From Porticoccus sp. W117 (lineage in GTDB: Bacteria > Pseudomonadota > Gammaproteobacteria > Pseudomonadales > Porticoccaceae), in assembly GCF_030341905.1 (NCBI RefSeq), contig NZ_JATAAF010000002.1, positions 1-64,000 of the forward strand: 64,000 nt of DNA, read 5' to 3'. The notes beneath the pieces were generated by a model. The model was not told the origin of the DNA, searched no databases, and saw nothing but the letters and a program-made list of their open reading frames with translations. Each line of letters opens with the position of its first letter. The first letter of the stretch is position 1. Both the position numbers and the translations under genes were made by a program. Positions 27,306-34,118 of this stretch are shown piece by piece.

Positions 27306-28017
27306 GTCACTCTCCTCTTAATCTTTGGAGACATGGTGGAAAGGGGTAAACCTCAATCGAGCGCAGCTATATTACGAACTGTATATTTCATTTTGGTTAC
27401 TTATTTAGAATTATTTTTCTATTTTTGTTGGGTGGGAGAATAACCCAGGCAGAGGAAGGTATAACTAGTTGGTTTTCTTATGAAATCGGGCAAGCAAGGG
27501 GGCTGCGGCACAATGATTGGCTGCAATTTAACAGGTGCTTTGTTTCAGCGTTAATCTCGAAAGGGTTGTTACCTTTGAGTGCGATTTGGTGGTTTGTAAT
27601 CATTAGTTGTGGTCTAAAAATCGGTAGCTGATGTCGCCGGTTTTTTGTTTCTGATGACGAATATCGTTACTAACGCTTCCTCCTTCCTACTATTTCCTTA
27701 TCTGTTTTCTTGCCACTCGTCTGGTTAAAAGTGCGATTTGTCGTGTCTGCATTTTTTGCGTGCTAACCATCCAAAGAATGACTTCACGGTTTGCCTGCTA
27801 ATAAATTCAGCTACTTATCAATAGTAATTAAAGCTGGCTATTAATTTAAAAGTGTTAGTTTTTAAGATCTCTTGATTAATCTTTTAGTGCTTATCTATTG
27901 ATCGAAAATTAATACTTAAATACTATTTTTCGTGAACTGTGTCACACAAACAGTGTGAATTCATCCCAACTACACTTTTTTGCCAACCAAAAACACTGCC
28001 TACCAAGGAGGTTAGAC
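27306..28017. other. 712-bp AT-rich gap without a recognisable gene
   Basis: The leftmost 120 bp should carry the receptor promoter and the palindrome at 27406-27421. From about 27430 to 27640 a 68-codon frame exists, but it has no ribosome-binding site or recognisable motif. From 27780 to 27930 the sequence is very AT-rich, rich in TTAAT words. The last 17 bp hold the strong Shine-Dalgarno sequence of the Sco gene. I see no tRNA, repeat or terminator here. Confidence 0.6.
27406..27421. promoter_or_regulatory. candidate operator upstream of the TonB receptor gene
   Basis: Inverted repeat TAGAA-TTATTT-TTCTA, about 100 bp before the receptor ATG. It matches the TAGAA-N7-TTCTA site in front of iolB except for one nucleotide of spacing. 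Both lie in AT-rich DNA, so chance cannot be excluded. Confidence 0.4.
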
Positions 28018-28557
28018 GTGATTTTTCGTGTTCTTTTGGGAGCTCTTGCTCTCTGGAGTGGGCTTGCTCACGCGCAAGACTCTTATCCCTGGCAGCTGCA
28101 ATTCAAAACTGCAGAGCGAACAGTGGAGCTTTCAGAAATGGCCGGTGAGCCACTGTTGTTGAGTTTCTTTTTCACCAGCTGCCCTTACGCCTGTCCCATG
28201 CAAACCGCCAACTTGAGGCAAGCGCAGAAAAATCTGCCGGAACAAGTGAAAGAAGGCACCCGGTTTGTCTCCATCTCTATCGATCCCAAGCGGGATTCTG
28301 TGAAAAAAATTGACACCTTTGCCAAACGCCACGGTGTAGACGACAGCCACTGGTTTTTCGGCCGCGCTGAAAATCCCCAGCTGCAAGAGCTGCTGGACAA
28401 GTTGGCGCTGGAAACCGTCGGTGAAGGGGATGAGCTGGATCACCAGATGTCGGTCTTTTTGATCAATGGCGCTGGCCAGGTGGTGCAGCGTTATGTCGGA
28501 GACTCCCTTGAGCCCGTCAGGGTTGCTCGCGATATCACTTATTTGACGCATAACTAA
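28018..28557 (+). CDS. Sco1/SenC-type copper metallochaperone
   Basis: A 179-residue exported thioredoxin-fold protein. A signal peptide (MIFRVLLGALALWSGLAHA) precedes the domain with the copper-binding CPYAC (Cys55, Cys59) and the third ligand His142 in LDHQMSVFLI; SISIDPKRDSV is also typical. The GTG start at 28018 sits 5 nt after a perfect AAGGAGGT, which decides it over the longer frame from 27955. Sco proteins deliver Cu(I) to cytochrome oxidase, but none is nearby. The next gene, 16 nt on, is a copper radical oxidase, so this Sco probably loads that enzyme, as Sco does for GlxA in Streptomyces lividans. Confidence 0.92.
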   Translation: MIFRVLLGALALWSGLAHAQDSYPWQLQFKTAERTVELSEMAGEPLLLSFFFTSCPYACPMQTANLRQAQKNLPEQVKEGTRFVSISIDPKRDSVKKIDTFAKRHGVDDSHWFFGRAENPQLQELLDKLALETVGEGDELDHQMSVFLINGAGQVVQRYVGDSLEPVRVARDITYLTHN

Positions 28558-28573
28558 TAACGAGGAAATTTTA

Positions 28574-31540
28574 ATGGCTATCAAAGGAATAAAACGCAGC
28601 GCGTTGGCTGCAGCAATTGGCTTGTCGAGTGTCACCGGGGTGTTTGCTAATGACACCCAGGGAGCCTGGGGGGATGTGTTTGACTGGAACCTGATTCCCA
28701 TTCATTCCGTGTTGACCCCGGACGGTCGTGTGATGACATTTGGCACACACAATACCGGTGTCCAGGGAGGGGAATTGCACTACAGCATTTGGGACCCTGC
28801 CCTGGGAACCGGCGCCAACGCCTTTACGTTGCTGCCTAATACCACGCCCACGGATATTTTTTGTGCTGCCCAGATCATACTGCCAAGTAGTGGAGAGATA
28901 ATGCTGGCCGGTGGTGATAATGGCGGCCCCGGTAATTCGGGCAACAACGGCACCACGCTGTTTGACAGCGATAACGACAACATCAGCAACCCCGGCCACG
29001 CCATGGCCTACCCCCGCTGGTATCCCACCACAATTGCGCTGCCCAATGGTGAGGTGCTGGTTCAGGGGGGCAGTAACAACGGTGTGCCCGGTACCGGTAT
29101 GTTGACGCCAGAAATTTACTCCCCGGCAACCGGTTGGCGCAGCTTGATGGGAGCCACCAGTGCCTATGCCTATGGCGATGATTTTAAACGTTGGTGGTAC
29201 CCGCGCAGCTGGGTGTTGTCCGATGGACGTGTGTTTGGGGTTGCCGGCCCGGCCATGTACTTTCTGGATTACGCCAATAATGGCTCGGTGACCAGTGCCG
29301 GCACTTTCCCTTATGGCAATATTGGCGCTACCTCAACAGCGGTGATGTATTCACCGGATAAAATTCTTCAGCTGGGTGGTGGCCACTTTGAAAATGGTGG
29401 TGGCCCCAATGCATCTGGTGTTGCGTCGATTATTGACGTCAGTGGTGACTCGCCCAGCGTCACCAACACCGACAGCCCACAGTATGCCCGCCACTGGGGC
29501 AACGTTACCTTGTTGCCCGATGGCGATGTATTGTTGACTGGCGGCTCTTTGCAAAATGCGGGTATTGCTTTTGGTTTTTACAACGCCGCTGAAATCTGGG
29601 ATCCGGATACGGAAAACTGGACAACACTGGCCGCTGAACAAAATGCCCGTCTGTACCACAGCACCGCCATTCTGTTGCCAGATGCCACTGTGCTATCTGG
29701 CGGCGGTGGCGCACCGGGGCCCGTCGACAACCTCAATGCCCAGATTTTTTACCCTCCCTACCTGTATAACGGCGATCAGTTGGCGCCCCGGCCCAGCTAT
29801 ACCATTGCGGAAACTGAGCTGGATTACTCCGACGATGTGGCTATCCAGGTCACATCAAGCCTGGCTATTGACCGCGTCACCCTGGTGAAGACCGGCGCCG
29901 TGACCCATTCCTTCAATAACGATCAACGCATTGTGGAAGTACCATTTACCGCCAGTGGCAACACCCTGACGTTGTCGATGCCAGACAGCGCCAGCGCAGC
30001 CACTCCCGGTTTCTACATGCTGTTCGTTATCGATTCCGAGGGTACTCCCAGTGTTGCCGATATTATTCACCTGAAACCCGGCGGTGGTCTGGAAAATCTG
30101 GTGGATGACAGCGGCTTCGAATCCATTGCTGCACCAGCGGGTAGCTGGACCGAATACGACTCCGGCGCCACCTTTGGCCCCTGGAGTATCGATAGCGCCG
30201 TGAGTGTGCAATCCAATACTCACCACGGCCTTGGTGCCGGTGGAGCCAGCGGCAGTAACCATGTAGATTTGAATGGCGACACGCCGGGGGAAGTATCCCA
30301 AACCATCGATGAACTGGAAATAGGGGAGAAATACAACCTCAGTGTGAAATACGCGTTGCACAGTTTTGCCGGCGGTACCGCCAGTGCTTCCATTGCCATC
30401 GCGGATGTGGATGAAACCATCACCGCCACCAATGTGGGTAGCAGCAACTGGCTCACGGCTACCTACCAATTTACTGCCACTGGAACCAGTGAAGATTTGA
30501 CCTTGGCTGGCGTCAGCGGCAGCGATTGCTGTGGTGTACTGGTGGACGATGTCACTATCTATAAGGCGCCCCCGGAACCGCTGGTAAAAGATGGTGGCTT
30601 TGAAACCACCTCAGCACCGGCAGGCGCATGGACAGAGTACGCCTCCGGCTCCACCTTCGGCCCCTGGACTGTCAACAGCGCTGTGAGTGTGCAATCCAAC
30701 ACCCACCACGGCCTGGGTAATGGCGGTGCCAGTGGTCAAAACCACGTGGATCTGAATGGCACCACACCGGGGTCAATCTCTCAGACCATAACCGGTTTGC
30801 AGGTGAACCAGGCTTACAACGTCAGCGTCAAATACGCGCTACACAGCTTTGCTGGTGGCAGCGCCAGTGCCTCCATTGCCATCGCGGATGTGGATGAAAC
30901 CATCACCGCCACCAATGTGGGTAGTGGCAACTGGCTCACGGCTACCTACCAGTTTACCGCCACGGCAACCAGTGAAGATTTGACCCTGGCTGGCGTCAGT
31001 GGCAGCGATTGCTGCGGTGTGCTGGTGGACGATGTGGCCATTGAACAAGCACCCACTGCACCTTTGGTACAGGATGGTGGCTTTGAAACCATCCCGGCAC
31101 CTGCCGGCGGCTGGCACGATTACGCGGCGGGCTCCGCGTTCGGCCCCTGGCAGATAGATACGGGTTCTGTCAGCGTTCAGTCCAACACGCACCATAATCT
31201 GGGCGCCGGTGGTGCCAGTGGTAGCAACCACCTGGATGTGAACGGCCCTCCCTTGGGCAAAGTTTCCCAGGTGATCGATAACCTGGTGGCTGGGCAAGAT
31301 TACAGCTTGACCTTCAAGTATGCCCTGCACAGTTTTGCCGGAGGTGCCGCCACTGTGGACGTCACTATTTCCGACCTGGATGAATCTCTGTCGGTATCCA
31401 ATGTGGGAACGGGGCCCTGGCTGACCGCCACCTACCAGTTCACGGCGTCAGGTACCTCGGAAACCTTGTCGTTCGAGGGCACTAGCGGCAACCCCTGCTG
31501 CGGTGTGCTGCTCGACGATGTCAGCATTCAAGCGGAATAA
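28574..31540 (+). CDS. secreted galactose-oxidase-like copper radical oxidase with three C-terminal modules
   Basis: A 988-residue exported enzyme. After the signal peptide (cleaved near residue 26) a kelch-propeller domain (27-400) and a DUF1929-type C-terminal domain (about 404-500) carry all galactose-oxidase copper ligands: Cys97 in DIFCAAQ and Tyr150 in RWYPTT for the Tyr-Cys cofactor, Tyr361-His362 in NARLYHST, and His445 in AVTHSFNND. Three tandem 161-residue modules follow (508-668, 669-829, 830-988), each with GGFE-like starts, FGPW, THH and a CCGVL pair; they resemble DUF642/choice-of-anchor galactose-binding sandwiches. Such enzymes oxidise an alcohol to an aldehyde with O2, making H2O2. 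The substrate is unknown; the modules probably bind glycans. Confidence 0.92.
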   Translation: MAIKGIKRSALAAAIGLSSVTGVFANDTQGAWGDVFDWNLIPIHSVLTPDGRVMTFGTHNTGVQGGELHYSIWDPALGTGANAFTLLPNTTPTDIFCAAQIILPSSGEIMLAGGDNGGPGNSGNNGTTLFDSDNDNISNPGHAMAYPRWYPTTIALPNGEVLVQGGSNNGVPGTGMLTPEIYSPATGWRSLMGATSAYAYGDDFKRWWYPRSWVLSDGRVFGVAGPAMYFLDYANNGSVTSAGTFPYGNIGATSTAVMYSPDKILQLGGGHFENGGGPNASGVASIIDVSGDSPSVTNTDSPQYARHWGNVTLLPDGDVLLTGGSLQNAGIAFGFYNAAEIWDPDTENWTTLAAEQNARLYHSTAILLPDATVLSGGGGAPGPVDNLNAQIFYPPYLYNGDQLAPRPSYTIAETELDYSDDVAIQVTSSLAIDRVTLVKTGAVTHSFNNDQRIVEVPFTASGNTLTLSMPDSASAATPGFYMLFVIDSEGTPSVADIIHLKPGGGLENLVDDSGFESIAAPAGSWTEYDSGATFGPWSIDSAVSVQSNTHHGLGAGGASGSNHVDLNGDTPGEVSQTIDELEIGEKYNLSVKYALHSFAGGTASASIAIADVDETITATNVGSSNWLTATYQFTATGTSEDLTLAGVSGSDCCGVLVDDVTIYKAPPEPLVKDGGFETTSAPAGAWTEYASGSTFGPWTVNSAVSVQSNTHHGLGNGGASGQNHVDLNGTTPGSISQTITGLQVNQAYNVSVKYALHSFAGGSASASIAIADVDETITATNVGSGNWLTATYQFTATATSEDLTLAGVSGSDCCGVLVDDVAIEQAPTAPLVQDGGFETIPAPAGGWHDYAAGSAFGPWQIDTGSVSVQSNTHHNLGAGGASGSNHLDVNGPPLGKVSQVIDNLVAGQDYSLTFKYALHSFAGGAATVDVTISDLDESLSVSNVGTGPWLTATYQFTASGTSETLSFEGTSGNPCCGVLLDDVSIQAE
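30095..31537 (+). repeat. three tandem 483-bp coding repeats inside the oxidase gene
   Basis: Period 483 bp (161 codons): 30095-30577, 30578-31060 and 31061-31537. Copies 1 and 2 are nearly identical over long stretches (for example around 30399 and 30882), while copy 3 is more diverged. This implies a recent duplication of one module and makes the gene prone to recombination. Confidence 0.9.
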
Positions 31541-31565
31541 CAGTCAGTCGCAAGGAAGCCCATTT

Positions 31566-31594
31566 GCCCCACCCGGTATCGGGTGGGGCTTTTT
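31566..31594 (+). terminator. Rho-independent terminator of the sco-oxidase unit
   Basis: Perfect 9-bp stem GCCCCACCC / GGGTGGGGC, 6-nt loop, TTTTT tail, 25 nt beyond the oxidase stop. It separates the copper unit from pxpABC. Confidence 0.92.
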
Positions 31595-31651
31595 CGTTTC
31601 CGGGAAATCATTGAAGCGATATACTCTGCCTTCTTATATAAAGGGCACACT

Positions 31652-32383
31652 ATGCAACTCAACGGCGACCTCGGCGAAAGTTTTGGCCCCTGGAAAATGG
31701 GCATGGATGAACAGCTAATGCCCCATCTGCACCGGGCGAATATTGCCTGTGGTTTTCATGCTTCCGACCCGGTGACTATGGATCGCACTGTGGCGCTGGC
31801 GGTTAAGCACGGCGTTACTATAGGCGCCCATCCCGGCTATCCGGATTTGCAGGGTTTTGGTCGCCGCTCCATTCCCTGTAGTCACGATGAAATTGTCGCT
31901 CTGATCACTTATCAGGTGGGCGCGTTGGCAGCTATCGCTTATCGCCACAGCGCTACCCTGGCTTATGTTAAACCGCATGGCGCCCTGTATAACGACATGA
32001 TGGCTGATGACGCGGTCTGCTCTGCCGTGATGGAAGCAGTGGCCGGTTGCGCCGGTGATCTTTCACTGGTGATGTTGTCCACCGCTGAAAACTCTCGCTA
32101 TCTGCAAATGGCCCAGCCTCTGGGTTTGCCTCTGGAATTCGAGCTGTTTGCTGACCGTGCCTACGGCGACGATGGTCGCCTGGTGCCCCGCAGCCAACCC
32201 GGTGCGGTATTGCATGACAGTAAGCAAATTACTGAACGTATGCAGCAGCTATTGGCCAGTGGCGAACTGGTCAGCATTAATGGCAAACCACTGCGGCTGC
32301 AGGCCGATACCCTGTGCGTACACGGCGATAACCCGGACGCGGTGGACGTGGCTCGCCAGTTGCGCCAATTGCTGGACGGGTGA
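31652..32383 (+). CDS. pxpA: 5-oxoprolinase (ATP-hydrolysing) subunit A
   Basis: A 243-residue LamB/YcsF-family protein. Signatures are LNGDLGESFGPWKMGMDE at the start, NIACGFHASDP, IGAHPGYPDLQGFGRR and YVKPHGALYN. With PxpB and PxpC it opens 5-oxoproline (pyroglutamate) to glutamate using ATP, a housekeeping clearance of spontaneously formed pyroglutamate. ATG at 31652 follows AAAGGGCACACT. The longer frame starts within the upstream terminator and is rejected. The three subunits overlap, forming one operon. Confidence 0.95.
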   Translation: MQLNGDLGESFGPWKMGMDEQLMPHLHRANIACGFHASDPVTMDRTVALAVKHGVTIGAHPGYPDLQGFGRRSIPCSHDEIVALITYQVGALAAIAYRHSATLAYVKPHGALYNDMMADDAVCSAVMEAVAGCAGDLSLVMLSTAENSRYLQMAQPLGLPLEFELFADRAYGDDGRLVPRSQPGAVLHDSKQITERMQQLLASGELVSINGKPLRLQADTLCVHGDNPDAVDVARQLRQLLDG

Positions 32384-33099
32384 TGGACGCACAATTTCCC
32401 AAAGTGATTGCCGCTGGCGAAGAGGCGGCTTTGATCTATCTGGCGGATCAATCTGGCGATACCGTACTGTCTTCTATCCAGCAACTCTGTGCCAACCTGG
32501 AACAAGCCAAGCCACCCTGGCTGGTGGAGTTGGTGCCTTCGTTTACGTCGTTGATGGTGTATTACGATGTGCTGCAAGCGAACTTCTCTCAAGTACAGGC
32601 GCAACTGAATCAGCTGTTTGAAAATAGTGGGCAAGCTGAAGGCGCAGCGTTTGGAAGAACATTGCAAATCCCTGTGTATTACGGCGACGAGGTGGCGGAA
32701 GATCTCGGTCGGGTGAGTGAGGCCACTGGCCTGAGCCCTGAACAAATTATTCAACTGCACACCAGCACCGACCTGCGCGTGTACGCCCTGGGGTTTCGCC
32801 CCGGCTTTGGCTTTATGGGGTCACTGCCAAAACAATTGCGAGTGCCGCGCCTGGCTACACCGCGCCAGAGGGTGCCGAAAGGTGCGGTGGCCATTGCCGA
32901 AGCACAGGCGGCAGTGTACCCGGATGTCAGCCCCGGTGGCTGGAATATTATTGGCCGCTGTCCAATTTCCATGTTTAACCGACGTACTAATCCACCCGCG
33001 CCATTCCTGCAAGTGGGTGACCGGGTAACATTTACCGCCGTGGGGCGTTCGCAATTTCTGGAATTAGCCGAAGAGAATGGAGGTGAGATATCGCTCTGA
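32383..33099 (+). CDS. pxpB: 5-oxoprolinase subunit B (KipI family)
   Basis: A 238-residue KipI/PxpB protein: LVPSFTSLMVYYD, LQIPVYYGDEVAEDLGRV, YALGFRPGFGFMGSLP, and PRVPKGAVAIA-like and SPGGWNIIGRCP segments. ATG at 32383 overlaps the pxpA stop (TGATG); a GTG one codon earlier is possible. The family was named from the Bacillus KipI kinase inhibitor; next to pxpA and pxpC the oxoprolinase role is secure. Confidence 0.94.
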   Translation: MDAQFPKVIAAGEEAALIYLADQSGDTVLSSIQQLCANLEQAKPPWLVELVPSFTSLMVYYDVLQANFSQVQAQLNQLFENSGQAEGAAFGRTLQIPVYYGDEVAEDLGRVSEATGLSPEQIIQLHTSTDLRVYALGFRPGFGFMGSLPKQLRVPRLATPRQRVPKGAVAIAEAQAAVYPDVSPGGWNIIGRCPISMFNRRTNPPAPFLQVGDRVTFTAVGRSQFLELAEENGGEISL

Positions 33100-34028
33100 C
33101 GGTTATTTCCCCCGGTGTGCTGGCCACGGTGCAGGACAGGGGGCGTCTGGGTAGCCAGCATCTCGGCATTGGTGTCGGTGGCCCCATGGACGCCCACGCC
33201 TTTGCCTGGGGGAATCGCTTGCTGGAAAATTGTGCCGACGCTGCCCAGATAGAAGTCTGTTTTGGCAATTTCCACGCTCGCTTTGCAGCCACCACCTGGA
33301 TCGCTTTGACTGGCGCAGATTTGGGTTGGCGCCTGGATGGTAAGCCGCTGGTTCCCTGGGCCAGTTATCGAGTACGGCCCGGCAGTGAACTGCGAGCGGG
33401 TATTGCCAGCACCGGCGTGCGCGGTTACCTGGCGGTGGCCGGTGGTTGGCAGTTGCCCAAGGTGTTCGGCAGCTGCGCCACGGTAATGGGGGATCGCCTG
33501 GGTGGGTTACGTGGAGGTGAACGGGTGCAGGCTGGTGATCAAATAGCCTGTGATAGTTGGGATAACCGTTCTGCTACTTTTGGCGGCTATCAGGTACCGG
33601 AAAAATTTATTCCTGAGTTTGGCGCCGCCATTACCTTGCGAGTTCTGCCCGGCAATCAGTTTGAGCAGTTTTCCCAGCAGTCTCGCCAGCAGTTTTTTGC
33701 TCAGGACTACCAACTCAGTAACCGCTGCGACCGCATGGGGTGCCGCATGGATGGCGAGCCTATGACTGATGTGCCCGGCAGTATGGTGTCAGAGGCTGTG
33801 CCGCTGGGGGCCATCCAGGTGCCCAGCGATGGTTTGCCCATCGTATTGCTGAATGACCGCCAGACCATTGGTGGTTATCCGAAATTGGGTTCCGTTTACC
33901 AAGTAGATTTGCCCAAATTGGCTCAGGCACGGCCGGGGGATCGGGTGCGTTTTGTGGAAGGCGATCTGGAAGAGGCGCAGCGAGAGCTGCGCGAATTTAA
34001 GCAGTTTTTTGCAGTGCCCTTAGTCTGA
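33096..34028 (+). CDS. pxpC: 5-oxoprolinase subunit C, probable CTG start
   Basis: About 310 residues, biotin-dependent carboxylase-like PxpC: VISPGVLATVQDRGRLG, VGGPMDAHAFAWGNRLL, GYLAVAGGW, GGYPKLGSVY. The family's first strand (xVxxPGxLTTVQDxGR) is encoded from a CTG at 33096, overlapping the pxpB stop as CTGA. An in-frame TGA lies at 33084, and the first ATG/GTG/TTG is GTG at 33117, which would remove that strand. GGAGGT lies 11 nt before the CTG. I therefore place the start at CTG, with GTG 33117 as the conservative alternative. Confidence 0.88.
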   Translation: MTVISPGVLATVQDRGRLGSQHLGIGVGGPMDAHAFAWGNRLLENCADAAQIEVCFGNFHARFAATTWIALTGADLGWRLDGKPLVPWASYRVRPGSELRAGIASTGVRGYLAVAGGWQLPKVFGSCATVMGDRLGGLRGGERVQAGDQIACDSWDNRSATFGGYQVPEKFIPEFGAAITLRVLPGNQFEQFSQQSRQQFFAQDYQLSNRCDRMGCRMDGEPMTDVPGSMVSEAVPLGAIQVPSDGLPIVLLNDRQTIGGYPKLGSVYQVDLPKLAQARPGDRVRFVEGDLEEAQRELREFKQFFAVPLV

Positions 34029-34030
34029 CT

Positions 34031-34113
34031 CGTAGCCCGGGTAAAGCGCAGCGGAACCCGGGGGAATTTGTCGGGGAGCCTCCCGGGTTCCGCTGCGCTT
34101 TACCCGGGCTACG
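34031..34113. repeat. 32-bp-arm inverted repeat between pxpC and sppA
   Basis: Perfect 32-bp arms (34031-34062 and 34082-34113; ends CGTAGCCCGGGTAAAG) with a 19-nt loop. It occupies the whole convergent space and could terminate both genes. It belongs to the CGTAGCCCGGG type of extragenic palindromes seen in many proteobacteria. Confidence 0.88.
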
Positions 34114-34118
34114 GGTTG

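Noticed and set aside
27425-27631. 68-codon frame in the AT-rich gap
   Set aside because: No Shine-Dalgarno sequence, no family motif, and base composition like the surrounding non-coding DNA.
28018-28557. Respiratory (cytochrome oxidase) assembly role for the Sco protein
   Set aside because: Not excluded, but no cytochrome oxidase or heme genes are nearby and the copper oxidase is 16 nt downstream.
30095-31537. CRISPR or satellite array
   Set aside because: The 483-bp period is in frame, codes for complete domains and lacks spacers.
33096-33119. Frameshift in pxpC
   Set aside because: No frameshift is needed: the frame is open from 33087 and a CTG start explains the full family N-terminus.
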